This document shows positions 33,292 to 42,783 of a stretch of 64,000 bases of DNA, in pieces (within the stretch, counting starts at the first letter, position 1; the number at the start of each line of letters is the position of its first letter). Below the pieces are notes generated by a model that saw only the letters and a list, made by a program, of their open reading frames with translations, was not told where the DNA came from and did not search any database. The translations under genes and the position numbers were made by a program. Origin of the DNA: Janthinobacterium lividum (GTDB taxonomy: Bacteria > Pseudomonadota > Gammaproteobacteria > Burkholderiales > Burkholderiaceae_D); assembly GCF_011601275.1 (NCBI RefSeq), contig NZ_JAAOLY010000005.1:62001-126000 (forward strand). The letters run 5' to 3'.

Positions 33292-34970
33292 GCGGCGCGC
33301 CATCGACGCAACGCCAGCTGGCCGGCCTGAGCGTTTTGGCGTTGCTGGGCGCCAGCAATGCCGCGTTCGCGGCCGGCGCCGACCTGGGCCAGGCAGTCAA
33401 GCAACCGACCAACTGGACGGCGATCATCATGTTCGCCGCCTTCGTCATTTTCACCCTGTTCGTCACCAAGTGGGCGGCCAAGAAGACCAAATCGGCCTCC
33501 GATTTCTACACTGCCGGCGGCGGCATCACGGGCTTCCAGAACGGCCTGGCCATCGCGGGCGATTACATGTCGGCCGCATCGTTTCTCGGCATTTCCGCCG
33601 CCGTCTTTTTGAACGGCTACGATGGCCTGATCTACGCCATCGGCTTTCTCGTCGGCTGGCCCGTCATCACCTTTTTGATGGCCGAGCGCCTGCGCAATCT
33701 GGGCCGCTTCACCTTTGCCGACGTGGCCGCCTACCGCTTCAAGCAGGCGCCGATCCGCATCTTTTCCGCGTCCGGCACCCTCGTCGTCGTGGCGTTCTAC
33801 CTGATCGCGCAGATGGTGGGCGCGGGCCAGCTGATCAAGCTGCTGTTCGGCCTCGAATACTGGATCGCCGTTGTCCTCGTCGGTACATTGATGATGATCT
33901 ACGTGCTGTTCGGCGGCATGACGGCCACCACCTGGGTGCAGATCATCAAGGCCGTGATGCTGCTGGGCGGCGCCACTTTCATGGCCGTTGCCGTGCTGGC
34001 GCAATTCAACTTCAGCCCGGAAGCGCTGTTCGCCAAGTCGGTGGACGTGCACGCCACCAAGGAAGCCATCATGGGCCCAGGCTCCTTCATCAAGGACCCG
34101 ATCTCGGCCATCTCGTTCGGCATGGCGCTGATGTTCGGCACGGCCGGCCTGCCGCACATCCTGATGCGTTTCTTCACGGTGCCGAGCGCCAAGGAAGCAC
34201 GCAAATCCGTATTCTGGGCCACTACCTGGATCGCTTATTTCTATATCCTGACCTTCATCATCGGCTTTGGCGCCATCGTGCTGGTGAGCACGAATCCCGA
34301 GTTCAAGGATGCGGCCGGCAAGCTTTTGGGCGGTAACAACATGGCGGCCGTGCATCTGGCCAAGGCCGTGGGCGGCAACGTCTTCCTCGGCTTCATGTCG
34401 GCGGTCGCGTTCGCCACCATCCTGGCTGTCGTGGCGGGCTTGACCCTGTCGGGCGCGTCGGCCGTGTCGCACGATCTGTATGCCACCGTCATCAAGAAGG
34501 GCAAGGCCACGGGCGCCAACGAATTGAAGGTGTCGCGCGTGACGACGATCGTGCTGGGCATTATCGCCGTGGTGCTCGGCATCGCCTTTGAAAAGCAGAA
34601 CATCGCCTTCATGGTGTCGCTGGCGTTCGCGATTGCCGCCTCGGCCAACTTCCCCGTGCTGTTCATGTCGGTGCTGTGGAAAGACTGCACCACGCGGGGG
34701 GCCACCATCGGCGGCTTCCTCGGTTTGATCACGGCCGTCGCGCTGACGGTGGTGTCGAAGTCCGTGTGGGTCGACGTGCTCGGTCATGGCGAAGCGCTGT
34801 TTCCGTATGCCTCGCCGGCGCTGTTCTCGATGACGGCCGGCTTTGTCGGCATCTGGCTGTTCTCGGTGCTCGACAAGAGCCCCCGCGCGCGCATCGACCG
34901 CGCCGGCTACGAAGCGCAGCAAATGCGTTCGGAAACGGGCATCGGCGCGGCAGGCGCCAGCGCGCATTGA
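33288..34970 (+). CDS. actP: Cation/acetate symporter (SSS family)
   Basis: A 560-residue sodium:solute symporter of the ActP type with about 13 transmembrane helices. Features include an N-terminal export-like segment, [33 protein letters not shown] and [16 protein letters not shown], all characteristic of acetate permeases. It takes up acetate and other short monocarboxylates. It is coupled to the DUF485 gene (ATGA overlap) and followed by a strong terminator. Its place between hmp and nsrR is unusual, since acetate permeases usually sit next to acs. Confidence 0.95.
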   Translation: MSGAPSTQRQLAGLSVLALLGASNAAFAAGADLGQAVKQPTNWTAIIMFAAFVIFTLFVTKWAAKKTKSASDFYTAGGGITGFQNGLAIAGDYMSAASFLGISAAVFLNGYDGLIYAIGFLVGWPVITFLMAERLRNLGRFTFADVAAYRFKQAPIRIFSASGTLVVVAFYLIAQMVGAGQLIKLLFGLEYWIAVVLVGTLMMIYVLFGGMTATTWVQIIKAVMLLGGATFMAVAVLAQFNFSPEALFAKSVDVHATKEAIMGPGSFIKDPISAISFGMALMFGTAGLPHILMRFFTVPSAKEARKSVFWATTWIAYFYILTFIIGFGAIVLVSTNPEFKDAAGKLLGGNNMAAVHLAKAVGGNVFLGFMSAVAFATILAVVAGLTLSGASAVSHDLYATVIKKGKATGANELKVSRVTTIVLGIIAVVLGIAFEKQNIAFMVSLAFAIAASANFPVLFMSVLWKDCTTRGATIGGFLGLITAVALTVVSKSVWVDVLGHGEALFPYASPALFSMTAGFVGIWLFSVLDKSPRARIDRAGYEAQQMRSETGIGAAGASAH

Positions 34971-34993
34971 TGTTTTAAATAGTTGCAGCAGGG

Positions 34994-35027
34994 AACAATG
35001 CCCGGTTCACCGGGCATTGTTGTTTTT
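34994..35027 (+). terminator. Rho-independent terminator after actP
   Basis: A 12-bp perfect stem (AACAATGCCCGG / CCGGGCATTGTT) with a TTCA loop is followed by GTTTTT. It separates actP from the convergent nsrR gene. Confidence 0.92.
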
Positions 35028-35034
35028 GGCGCGC

Positions 35035-35490
35035 TTACTTTGCCACGCGCAGGGGAATCACGCCGGCCGCCAGCGCCGGCGCGCCTGGCGTCGCTTCGAG
35101 TATCGATGCCAGGGTCACCGTGTCGAGCACGGCCAGGAAGGCGGCCGTGGCCTGGCCCAGCTTGGCTTTCAGCAGGCAATCGGGCGTCAGCGGGCAAGTA
35201 TTGTTTTCCTTGTTAAAACACTCGGCCATGAAAAAATCGCTTTCCGTCTCGCGCACGACAGTGCCGATATTGATCTCGGCCGGGTCGCGCGCCAGGCGCA
35301 GGCCGCCATTCCTGCCACGCACCGTTTCCACGATGCCGGACAGGCCCAGCTGGTGCACTACCTTCATCAAATGATTCTTCGAGATGGCATGCAGGTCGGC
35401 GATGTCCTGGATGGTCACGAGGTGGTCGCGGTGCACGCCCAGGTACATCAGGGTGCGCAGGGTGTAGTCGGTGTAGGCAGTCAGTCGCAT
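35035..35490 (-). CDS. nsrR: NsrR-type Rrf2 repressor, nitric oxide sensing
   Basis: A 151-residue Rrf2 protein with the NsrR N-terminus MRLTAYTDYTLRTLMYLGVH, recognition segment ISKNHLMKVVHQLG, wing GRNGGLRLA, and three cysteines in the cluster loop (ECFNKENNTCPLTPDC), as required to bind an NO-sensitive Fe-S cluster. It is convergent with actP. The nearby hemerythrin-hmp genes with an NsrR box are its expected targets. Upstream at 35505-35525 there is an AAGATG half-site but no clear complete operator. Confidence 0.93.
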   Translation of the reverse strand: MRLTAYTDYTLRTLMYLGVHRDHLVTIQDIADLHAISKNHLMKVVHQLGLSGIVETVRGRNGGLRLARDPAEINIGTVVRETESDFFMAECFNKENNTCPLTPDCLLKAKLGQATAAFLAVLDTVTLASILEATPGAPALAAGVIPLRVAK

Positions 35491-35831
35491 GGGCTTCGTT
35501 CATAAAGATGTGGATGGCATCCTTGTTTCAGCCGCAGCATACAGGAGAGAGCCGGCCATGTGTGTCGCGCCGTCACTTTTCAGCTTCGAAAGACAAAAGT
35601 TGATTGCCTTTCGCTTAAATGCGTAGTAAATTTTCATATTGTTGCCCTGGCAAACAGCTCGCAAGCCCTTGTCGTCCCTTTGGGTATGATTTTTATTGAT
35701 GGAAATCAAGAGGATGGTGAAGCAATAAGGTAAATTTACTACAAATTCGACGATGGGCGTTTCCCGGGCCGGGAAGCGCGTACTACGCAATCTGTGCGGT
35801 GCCGCCGTGGCCGCCCCAGGAAATGAATACC
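35491..35831. other. Intergenic region between nsrR and ppc
   Basis: 341 bp with no convincing gene, clearly richer in AT than its surroundings from about 35580 to 35750. It contains the divergent promoters, a perfect FNR box (35696-35709), an 11-bp inverted repeat with widely spaced arms (35623-35633 and 35732-35742) and a hairpin in the expected ppc leader (arms 35757-35765 and 35771-35779, one G-T pair). Confidence 0.6.
35696..35709. promoter_or_regulatory. Perfect FNR/ANR-type box upstream of ppc
   Basis: TTGAT-GGAA-ATCAA matches the FNR consensus exactly. A TAAATT at 35731-35736 sits where a -10 should be if the box is centred at about -41.5, the standard activating (class II) position; transcription would then begin near 35744, about 88 bases before the ppc ATG. 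Confidence 0.65.
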
Positions 35832-38585
35832 ATGCAAATGAATGAAGTGAAAGACGAGCTGCTGAGCAGCGATATCCGCCAGCTGGGCCGTCTGCTGGGC
35901 GACGCCATCCGCAACCATCTGGGCGACCCCGCTTTCGAGCGCATCGAACACGTGCGCCAGTTGGCCATCCGTTTCCGCCGCGATAATGATGAAGCGGCGC
36001 GCGCGCAACTGTCGGACGCGCTGCAAGCGCTGTCGCAGGAAGAAACCACGCAATTGACGCGCGCTTTCAGCTATTTCTCGCTGCTGGCCAATATTGCGGA
36101 AGACCAGCATCACATCCGCCGCACGCGCGCCCATTTGATCGCCGGCTCGCCGCCGCGCCAGGGTAGCCTCAGCCATGCCGTCGGCAACGTGTTTGACGCG
36201 GGCAAGGCCGACGCGCTGGCATCCTTCTTTGAAGATGCGTTCGTCAGCCCCGTCTTCACGGCGCACCCGACGGAAGTGCAGCGCAAGAGTATCCAGAATT
36301 GCCAGATGGCCATCGCCCGTCTGTTGAGCGAGCGCGACCGCGTGCAAATGACGCCAGAAGAAGCGGAACAGAACGAAGAAGCGCTGGGCCGCGGCATCGT
36401 CACCCTGTGGCAGACGCGTTTGCTGCGCACGAGCAAGCTGTCCGTCATGGATGAAGTGGCCAATGGCCTGTCGTTCTACGACCACACGATTTTGCGTGAA
36501 TTGCCGAAATTATATTCCTCGCTGGAAACGATGCTGGCCCAGCGCGATGCCCGCTGGGAAGATGCGGAATTGCCGAATTTCATGAAGGTCGGCAGCTGGA
36601 TAGGCGGCGACCGCGACGGTAATCCCTTCGTCACGGCGGACATCCTGCGCAGCACCCTGCAAACGCAGGCCGACAAGGTGCTCGACTTTTACCTCGGTGA
36701 ATTGCGCAAGCTCGCTTCGCAGCTGTCGCTGGCGCAAATCCTCAATGCCTGCAGTGAGCCGCTGCGCGCGCTGGCCGAACGCTCGGCCGATGCCTCGCCG
36801 CACCGCGTCGATGAACCATACCGCCGCGCCTTGCATGGCATCCACGCGCGCCTCGATGCCACGCGTTTTAATCTGACAGGCAAGGGCAGGCAAGCCGACG
36901 GCGTGCAGCCTTATGCTGCGGCTGCCGAACTGCTGGCCGACCTGGACGTGGTCCAGCATTCGCTGGTCAGCAATGGCTTGCGCGCGCTGGCCCGTGGCCG
37001 GCTGCGCCAACTGCGCCGCGCCGTCAAGGTGTTCGGCTTTTCGCTGGCGCCGCTGGACTTGCGCCAGAATTCCGACGTGCATGAGCGCGTCGTGGGCGAA
37101 CTGTTCGCGGGCGCCCAGCCGGGTCTCGTCTACCTGGACCTCGATGAAGAGCAGCGCATCAGCTTGCTGTTGGCCGAGCTGGAGTCGCCACGCCTGCTGA
37201 CGTCGCCGTATGCGCGGTATTCGGAAGAAACGACGTCCGAACTCGATATCTTCCGCGCCGTGCGCGAAGCCCACGTCAAATACGGCAAGGAATCGGTGCC
37301 GAACTGCATCATCTCGAAGGCGGCCAGCGTCTCGGACTTGCTGGAAGTGGCTTTGCTGCTGAAAGAAGTGGGCTTGCTGCGCCAGGATAGCCGTGAAGCG
37401 GACGTCAACATCATCCCCCTGTTTGAAACCATCGACGACTTGCGCGCCGGCCCCGCCATCATGGCGCGCGCGTTTGGCTTGCCGTTCTACCGTGGCTTGC
37501 TCAAGTCGCGCGCGGACCAGCAGGAAGTCATGCTCGGCTACTCGGACAGCAACAAGGACGGCGGCTTCCTGACGTCCGGTTGGGAGCTCTACAAGGCCGA
37601 GATCGAGCTGGTGACCGTCTTCAAGGAATATAACATCAAGCTGCGTTTGTTCCACGGCCGCGGCGGTTCCGTGGGGCGCGGCGGCGGACCCAGCTACGAA
37701 GCCATCCTGGCCCAGCCGGCAGGCGCCGTGCAGGGACAGATCCGTCTGACGGAGCAGGGCGAAGTCATCACTGCCAAGTATGCGAACCCGGAAGTGGGGC
37801 GCCGCAACCTGGAAGTGCTGGTGGCCGCCACCATCCAGTCGACCCTGCTGCCGCAGGCCCAGCTGCAGCCGAAGGCTTCGGCCGGCGCGGGCCACCTTGC
37901 CGCGATGGAAGAGCTGTCGGGCACGGCCCTGAACGCCTACCGCGACCTCGTCTACGGCACGGACGGCTTCGAGCAGTATTTCTGGGAATCGACGGTGATC
38001 GCGGAGATTGCCGCACTGAACATCGGCAGCCGTCCCGCCTCGCGCAAGAAATCGACCTCGATCGAGGATTTACGCGCCATTCCCTGGGTCTTGAGCTGGG
38101 CGCAATGCCGCTTGATGCTGCCGGGCTGGTTCGGTTTCGGTTCCGCCGTGCAAGCCTACCTGGCCGCCCATCCCGCCGATGGCGCGGACGTGCTGCGCGG
38201 CATGTACACGGACTGGCCATTCTTCACGTCCTTGCTGTCGAACATGGATATGGTCCTGGCCAAGAGCGACATCGCCATTGCCGGCAAGTATGCCGAGCTG
38301 GTCAAGGACAAGGCCTTGCGCGACGCCATCTTCACGCGCATCCGCGCCGAATACGCGGCTACCCTGGACGCCTTGAAATTGATCACGGGCCAGGAAGAGC
38401 TACAGCAAGCCAATCCGCTGATGCAGCGTTCGATACGCAACCGTTTCCCGTATATCGACCCGCTCAATCACGTGCAGGTGGAGTTGCTGAAGCGCTTCCG
38501 CGAGGGCAAGCAGGATGCGGCGGCGCGCACGGGCATCCATTTGTCGATCAATGGTATTGCGGCAGGGTTGCGCAACAGCGGCTAA
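35832..38585 (+). CDS. ppc: Phosphoenolpyruvate carboxylase
   Basis: A 917-residue PEP carboxylase, which makes oxaloacetate from PEP and bicarbonate to refill the TCA cycle. The catalytic histidine motif [13 protein letters not shown] is near residue 147, with [12 protein letters not shown], the lysine-containing [14 protein letters not shown], and the glycine-rich [15 protein letters not shown] downstream; the C-terminus ends in the usual ...[10 protein letters not shown]. The ATG at 35832 has AGGAA nine bases upstream; an ATG at 35823 is too close to that site. It probably responds to oxygen through the FNR box. gapA and pyk follow on the same strand. Confidence 0.96.
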   Translation: MQMNEVKDELLSSDIRQLGRLLGDAIRNHLGDPAFERIEHVRQLAIRFRRDNDEAARAQLSDALQALSQEETTQLTRAFSYFSLLANIAEDQHHIRRTRAHLIAGSPPRQGSLSHAVGNVFDAGKADALASFFEDAFVSPVFTAHPTEVQRKSIQNCQMAIARLLSERDRVQMTPEEAEQNEEALGRGIVTLWQTRLLRTSKLSVMDEVANGLSFYDHTILRELPKLYSSLETMLAQRDARWEDAELPNFMKVGSWIGGDRDGNPFVTADILRSTLQTQADKVLDFYLGELRKLASQLSLAQILNACSEPLRALAERSADASPHRVDEPYRRALHGIHARLDATRFNLTGKGRQADGVQPYAAAAELLADLDVVQHSLVSNGLRALARGRLRQLRRAVKVFGFSLAPLDLRQNSDVHERVVGELFAGAQPGLVYLDLDEEQRISLLLAELESPRLLTSPYARYSEETTSELDIFRAVREAHVKYGKESVPNCIISKAASVSDLLEVALLLKEVGLLRQDSREADVNIIPLFETIDDLRAGPAIMARAFGLPFYRGLLKSRADQQEVMLGYSDSNKDGGFLTSGWELYKAEIELVTVFKEYNIKLRLFHGRGGSVGRGGGPSYEAILAQPAGAVQGQIRLTEQGEVITAKYANPEVGRRNLEVLVAATIQSTLLPQAQLQPKASAGAGHLAAMEELSGTALNAYRDLVYGTDGFEQYFWESTVIAEIAALNIGSRPASRKKSTSIEDLRAIPWVLSWAQCRLMLPGWFGFGSAVQAYLAAHPADGADVLRGMYTDWPFFTSLLSNMDMVLAKSDIAIAGKYAELVKDKALRDAIFTRIRAEYAATLDALKLITGQEELQQANPLMQRSIRNRFPYIDPLNHVQVELLKRFREGKQDAAARTGIHLSINGIAAGLRNSG

Positions 38586-38631
38586 GCGATCGATTCAAAC
38601 TCAGTCATTCAAACAAGTTCAAGGAGACAGC

Positions 38632-39642
38632 ATGACCATCAAAGTTGCCATCAATGGCTATGGCCGCATCGGCCGCAACGTCTTGCGCGCGTTTTATGAA
38701 GGCGGCAAGCAGCAGGATATCGAGATCGTCGCCATCAACGACCTGGGCGACGCCAAGTCGAATGCGCACTTGACGCGCTACGACACGGTGCACGGCAAGT
38801 TTCCCGGCGTCGTCACCATCGACGGCGACAACATGATCGTCAATGGCGACCGCATCCGCGTCTTCGCGCAGCGCGACCCGGCACTGATTCCATGGGGCGA
38901 ACTCGGTGTCGACGTGGTGCTCGAATGCACGGGTTTCTTCACGACCAAGGAAAAAGCCTCGGCTCACCTGAAGGGTGGCGCAAAGAAAGTCATCATTTCC
39001 GCGCCGGGCGGCAAGGACGTGGACGCCACCATCGTGTTCGGCGTCAACCAGCACGTGCTGAAAGCCACGGATACCGTGATTTCCAACGCTTCGTGCACGA
39101 CGAATTGCCTGGCGCCATTAGTAAAACCGCTCAACGACGCCATCGGCATCGAATCGGGCCTGATGACCACGGTGCACGCCTACACGAATGACCAGGTGCT
39201 GTCCGACGTGATGCATGAAGACTTGCGCCGCGCCCGCTCGGCCACGCATTCGATGATTCCCACCAAGACCGGCGCGGCTGCCGCTGTCGGCCTGGTCTTG
39301 CCGGAACTTAATGGCAAGCTCGATGGCTTTGCCATCCGCGTGCCGACGATTAACGTCTCCCTGGTCGACCTGTCGTTCATCGCCAAGCGTGATACCAGCG
39401 TCGAGGAAGTCAACGCCTTGCTGAAAACGGCATCGGAAGGCGCGCTGCAGGGCATCCTGACGTACCAGACGGAACCGCTCGTTTCCATCGATTTCAACCA
39501 CAACCCGGCCTCGTCGAATTTCGATTCGACCCTGACCAAGGTTTCGGGCCGCCTCGTGAAAGTGTCGTCGTGGTACGACAACGAGTGGGGCTTCTCGAAC
39601 CGCATGCTCGACACGACGGTCGCCCTGATGGCGGCCAAGTAA
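38632..39642 (+). CDS. gapA: Glyceraldehyde-3-phosphate dehydrogenase, type I
   Basis: A 336-residue glycolytic GAPDH. The NAD motif is [14 protein letters not shown], the catalytic cysteine lies in [12 protein letters not shown], and [11 protein letters not shown] and [12 protein letters not shown] are conserved. AAGGAGA precedes the ATG. It lies 46 bp after ppc and 86 bp before pyk. The Asp in AINDLGD of the second strand favours NAD over NADP. Confidence 0.97.
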   Translation: MTIKVAINGYGRIGRNVLRAFYEGGKQQDIEIVAINDLGDAKSNAHLTRYDTVHGKFPGVVTIDGDNMIVNGDRIRVFAQRDPALIPWGELGVDVVLECTGFFTTKEKASAHLKGGAKKVIISAPGGKDVDATIVFGVNQHVLKATDTVISNASCTTNCLAPLVKPLNDAIGIESGLMTTVHAYTNDQVLSDVMHEDLRRARSATHSMIPTKTGAAAAVGLVLPELNGKLDGFAIRVPTINVSLVDLSFIAKRDTSVEEVNALLKTASEGALQGILTYQTEPLVSIDFNHNPASSNFDSTLTKVSGRLVKVSSWYDNEWGFSNRMLDTTVALMAAK

Positions 39643-39675
39643 GAACGTAGTACCGCTGATCCAGCGCACCAGGAC

Positions 39676-39696
39676 GGCCGGCCCACAAGGCTGGCC
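39676..39696 (+). terminator. Weak hairpin between gapA and pyk
   Basis: An 8-bp GC stem with one G-T pair (GGCCGGCC / GGCTGGCC, loop CACAA) lies between the two genes. No T-run follows, so it is more likely an attenuating or mRNA-stabilising hairpin than a full terminator. Confidence 0.35.
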
Positions 39697-39728
39697 CTTG
39701 TAGCAACTTATTATAGAAAGCAGCAACC

Positions 39729-41189
39729 ATGACCATGCAAGTACAGCAACGCGCCACCAAGATCGTTTCCACCATCGGCCCCGCTTCGAACGATATCGAT
39801 ACCCTCGTCCGCATGTTCAAGGCTGGCGTCGACGTCGTGCGCCTGAACTTTTCGCATGGCAAGGCGCAAGATCATATCGACCGCGCCCGCATGGTGCGTG
39901 AAGCGGCTGCCCTGTGCGGCCGCGAAGTGGCCATCATGGCCGACTTGCAAGGCCCGAAAATTCGCGTCGGCAAGTTTGAAGAAGGCAAGATTTTCCTGGA
40001 AAACGGCGCCAAGTTCATCCTCGACGCGAAATGGGGCGAGAACGGCGAACTGGGCAATCTCGAGCGCTGCGGCCTCGACTACAAGGAATTGCCGCGCGAC
40101 TTGCGTGCTGCCGACGTATTGCTGCTCAACGACGGCCTGATCGTGCTGACGGTCGATAAAGTCGTCGGCAGCGAAATCCACACCACCGTCAAGATCGGCG
40201 GCGAATTGTCGAACAACAAGGGCATCAACCGCCAGGGCGGCGGCTTGTCGGCCCCGGCCCTGACGGCGAAAGACATGGAAGACGTGAAAACGGCGATGAG
40301 CTTCCAGGCCGATTACGTGGCCGTCTCGTTCCCGAAAAACGCCACCGACATGGTCATGGCGCGCCAGCTGGCCAACATCGCTGGCGAAGCATGGGACCAC
40401 AAGCCGATGATGATCGCCAAGATCGAGCGCGCGGAAGCCATTCCTGCGCTGCAGGAAATTCTCGACGCTTCCGACGGCATCATGGTGGCCCGTGGCGATT
40501 TGGCCGTGGAAGTGGGCAATGCGGCCGTGCCGGCCTTGCAGAAACGCATGATCAAGATGGCGCGCGCATCGAACAAGCTGGCCATCACGGCCACGCAGAT
40601 GATGGAATCGATGATCGTCAACGCCGTGCCGACCCGCGCGGAAGTATCCGACGTGGCCAATGCCGTGCTTGACGGCACGGATGCCGTCATGACGTCGGCG
40701 GAAACGGCGTCGGGCCGCTATCCGATTGAAACGGTGGAAGCGATGGCCGCCATCTGCCTGGACGCGGAAAAATGGGACACCTGCAAGCTGGACGCCGATT
40801 TCCTCAACGCCACGTTCTCGCGCATCGACCAGTCGATCGCCTACGGCGCCCTGTTTACGGCCCACCACCTGCGCGTGAAAGCCATCGCCACCCTGACGGA
40901 ATCGGGTTCCACGGCCTTGTGGATGAGCCGCTGCAACATCGACATCCCCATCGTTGCACTGACCCCGAGCGTGGGCACGCGCCGCAAGCTGGCCCTGTAC
41001 CGCAACGTCAGCACCCTGGAACTGACGTCCGGCACCGACCGCGACAAGGTCTTGCAGCAGGCGGAAGATTTGCTGGTGGAACATAAAGTCGTGGCCAAGG
41101 GCGACACCGTCGTGCTGACCTGGGGCGAGCCGATGGGCAAGGTCGGCGGCACGAACGCGCTGAAAATCATGAAGATCGGTCAGCACTGA
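39729..41189 (+). CDS. pyk: Pyruvate kinase
   Basis: A 486-residue pyruvate kinase that makes ATP and pyruvate from PEP. Conserved blocks are TKIVSTIGPASND, RLNFSHG, ADLQGPKIRVG, the active-site MIAKIERAEA, DGIMVARGDLAVE and TATQMMESMI. The C-terminal allosteric domain is present. Length is normal for the type found in betaproteobacteria. It is followed by a strong terminator at 41210-41242. Confidence 0.97.
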   Translation: MTMQVQQRATKIVSTIGPASNDIDTLVRMFKAGVDVVRLNFSHGKAQDHIDRARMVREAAALCGREVAIMADLQGPKIRVGKFEEGKIFLENGAKFILDAKWGENGELGNLERCGLDYKELPRDLRAADVLLLNDGLIVLTVDKVVGSEIHTTVKIGGELSNNKGINRQGGGLSAPALTAKDMEDVKTAMSFQADYVAVSFPKNATDMVMARQLANIAGEAWDHKPMMIAKIERAEAIPALQEILDASDGIMVARGDLAVEVGNAAVPALQKRMIKMARASNKLAITATQMMESMIVNAVPTRAEVSDVANAVLDGTDAVMTSAETASGRYPIETVEAMAAICLDAEKWDTCKLDADFLNATFSRIDQSIAYGALFTAHHLRVKAIATLTESGSTALWMSRCNIDIPIVALTPSVGTRRKLALYRNVSTLELTSGTDRDKVLQQAEDLLVEHKVVAKGDTVVLTWGEPMGKVGGTNALKIMKIGQH

Positions 41190-41209
41190 TCGTATTAGAC
41201 CCGTATCCA

Positions 41210-41242
41210 CCGCAATGGCAGATGCCCAATCTGCCATTGCGG
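41210..41242 (+). terminator. Strong hairpin terminator after pyk
   Basis: A 14-bp perfect stem (CCGCAATGGCAGAT / ATCTGCCATTGCGG) with a GCCCA loop stands 20 bp after the pyk stop. TTTT follows eight bases later (41251-41254), so release efficiency is uncertain, but the stem is among the strongest in the window. Confidence 0.75.
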
Positions 41243-41301
41243 GGATCAAATTTTCATGTCAGCATGGTTTCCTGCCTTCCAGGGCGCATCCGGAGTTTAT
41301 G

Positions 41302-41622
41302 ATGACTGCATACCTGCCTGCCTTGACCTGGTCGCTGTCGGCCTTCGCCTGCCTCTTCATTGCCAAACGCCGCTCCTTACGAATAACGGCCATCCGTGCC
41401 ATCCTGGTGACTTTCCTGGGGCCGTTCGCCATTCCCTTCGTGTTGGCCGCAAGGCCCGGGATGCAGGGCCTTGCGTGCGGCCTGCGCGCGTTCCTCTTTG
41501 CTATATTTGCAGCACCTAACAAAACCGTAGCGAGCGGAAGGAAGTTGCGGTTGAGAAGCGCAACTGTACGAAGGTACAGTGAGCATCGCAGACCGCAAAT
41601 TACGACGCGCAGTAGGTTTTGA
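41302..41622 (+). CDS. Small putative membrane protein, C-terminus running into a structured repeat
   Basis: A 106-residue frame with GGAG six bases before its ATG. Residues 3-23 and 32-52 are hydrophobic (ALTWSLSAFACLF; ILVTFLGPFAIPFVLAA) and separated by a basic turn, compatible with a two-helix inner-membrane protein. After about residue 70 the sequence becomes basic and low-complexity because the frame enters the nested hairpin at 41511-41630, where the stop lies. The gene may be a remnant cut by that element, or the frame may be chance. No family is recognised. Confidence 0.4.
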   Translation: MTAYLPALTWSLSAFACLFIAKRRSLRITAIRAILVTFLGPFAIPFVLAARPGMQGLACGLRAFLFAIFAAPNKTVASGRKLRLRSATVRRYSEHRRPQITTRSRF

Positions 41623-41652
41623 TAGGTGTTCTTAAACTTTTAGCTAAAAGGA
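41511..41652 (+). ncRNA. Candidate structured RNA or palindromic element with SD-sequestering hairpin
   Basis: Nested complementarity forms a long folded element. Outer stem: 41511-41526 with 41615-41630, 15 pairs (one G-T) and a single A-A mismatch. Middle stem: TTGCGGT (41545-41551) with ACCGCAA (41592-41598). Inner hairpin: CTGTAC-GAAG-GTACAG (41564-41579). Seven bases later the perfect palindrome CTTTTAGCTAAAAG (41637-41650) covers part of the Shine-Dalgarno (AAGGA, 41648-41652) of the gene at 41659. This looks like a leader RNA with an expression platform, but a multicopy mobile palindrome inserted upstream is an equal possibility. It matches no riboswitch class that I recognise. Confidence 0.45.
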
Positions 41653-41658
41653 ATGCTT

Positions 41659-42141
41659 ATGAAGCGCAGCGCGACCTTGATTCTGATGACTGTTTTCCCC
41701 TTGTGCGCGGCCACGTTCGCTTCGGCGGCCGAGCCTGTGCAGCGCTTGCAGCGCGCCACGGGGCTGTGGAAGGTGACGCCCGCCACCTCGCCATTTTCCT
41801 GGGAAATCTGCGTCGACCACGCGCGCGACCGCCTGATCGACGACGACCTGTGGTCCGGCTTCGAGCAGGAATGCAAGATCGAGTCGCACAGCCGCGAGGG
41901 CGACAGCTACCAATTCGCGTCCAGCTGTCCGGACGCCAGGCTGACCGGCACCTTCAAGGGCGATCTGGCCAAGGCATATACCCTGAGCGCCGATACCACC
42001 GTGCAAGTCAATGGCAAGAGCGAGATGCAGCATACGGAATTGGCAGCCGTGTTCCAGGGCGCCTGTCCGGCGGGGTTGGCGCCGGGCGCAAAGAAAATGC
42101 GCGGCGGCATGGTGATGAAGAGCTTGTATACCGACCGCTAG
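41659..42141 (+). CDS. Small secreted protein, DUF3617-like
   Basis: A 160-residue exported protein with a signal peptide cleaved near ASAAEP. The mature part begins with an LQRATGLWKVTP motif and has four cysteines (CVDH, QECKI, SSCPD, GACPAG) in a DUF3617-like pattern; that family is periplasmic with no known role. AAGGA stands six bases before the ATG and overlaps a perfect palindrome that could hide it in the mRNA. The long hairpin upstream suggests post-transcriptional control. It is followed by the Fur box of the sigma/FecR operon. Confidence 0.65.
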   Translation: MKRSATLILMTVFPLCAATFASAAEPVQRLQRATGLWKVTPATSPFSWEICVDHARDRLIDDDLWSGFEQECKIESHSREGDSYQFASSCPDARLTGTFKGDLAKAYTLSADTTVQVNGKSEMQHTELAAVFQGACPAGLAPGAKKMRGGMVMKSLYTDR

Positions 42142-42218
42142 AAGATTGCAGCCACGCTGAAACAACAGTTTCCAAGGATAGGCAGGCGCCGGCATTGACG
42201 CCGGAGGCCATGATTTGT

Positions 42219-42237
42219 GATAATGAGAATTATTATC
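42219..42237. promoter_or_regulatory. Fur box
   Basis: GATAATGAGAATTATTATC matches 17 of 19 positions of the classical Fur consensus GATAATGATAATCATTATC. It lies 40 bp before the GTG start of the ECF sigma gene, so iron-loaded Fur should repress the sigma/FecR operon. Confidence 0.9.
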
Positions 42238-42276
42238 AATTAGCCGCGCCTTGCCTTGCGTGCATCGGAGTCCCTA

Positions 42277-42783
42277 GTGAACATTGCACAGTCCAGCGAG
42301 TCGATAGCCTGCATCTACAGCAGCCACCACGGCTGGCTGATGCGCTGGCTGCGCGCCAAGCTGCAGTGCGCCGACCATGCGGCCGACCTGGCGCACGATA
42401 CCTTCGTGCGCCTGCTGACGGCGCCGCCGGAGAGCCGGCAAAGCTTGCGCGAGCCGCGCGCCTACCTGACGACGGTGGCGCAGCGCCTGCTGATCGACCA
42501 CTACCGGCGCCTGTCGCTGGAGCAGGCATGGCTGGAAACCCTGGCGCAGCAGCCTGAATTGCTGATGCAGTCGCCGGAAGAGCGGCTGCTCGTGCGCGAA
42601 GCCTTGCAGCGCATCGACGCCATGCTCGACGGCTTGCCGCCGCTCGTGCGCAGCGCCTTCCTGCTGGCCCATGTCGATGGCCTTGGCTACGGGGAAATCG
42701 CCCGGCGCCTGGCCGTGAGCGAGCGCAGCATCAAGCGCTACATGGTGCAGGCGTTCGAGCGCTGCATCCTGCTGATCCTGTGA
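42277..42783 (+). CDS. ECF sigma factor, FecI-like
   Basis: A 168-residue iron-starvation sigma factor. Region 2 is seen in ADLAHDTFVRLL and REPRAYLTTVAQRLLIDHYR, region 4 in LPPLVRSAFLLAHVDGLGYG, EIARRLAVSERSIKRYM. The start chosen is GTG six bases behind GGAG. It has an upstream Fur box and its stop overlaps the fecR start by four bases (GTGA). It should direct transcription of the TonB receptor gene downstream when the receptor binds its ferric siderophore. Confidence 0.93.
   Translation: MNIAQSSESIACIYSSHHGWLMRWLRAKLQCADHAADLAHDTFVRLLTAPPESRQSLREPRAYLTTVAQRLLIDHYRRLSLEQAWLETLAQQPELLMQSPEERLLVREALQRIDAMLDGLPPLVRSAFLLAHVDGLGYGEIARRLAVSERSIKRYMVQAFERCILLIL

Noticed and set aside
31645..33303. 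552-codon minus-strand frame over hmp and DUF485
   Set aside because: Crosses two clear genes antisense, low-complexity composition.
35500..35525. Complete NsrR operator in front of nsrR
   Set aside because: Only one AAGATG half-site is present; the second half does not align in the 11-1-11 pattern.
41515..41626. Integron attC-like site (starts CCTAAC)
   Set aside because: The right end reads TAGG after GGTTTTGA and lacks the GTTRRRY core needed for attC; no integrase or cassette array is nearby.
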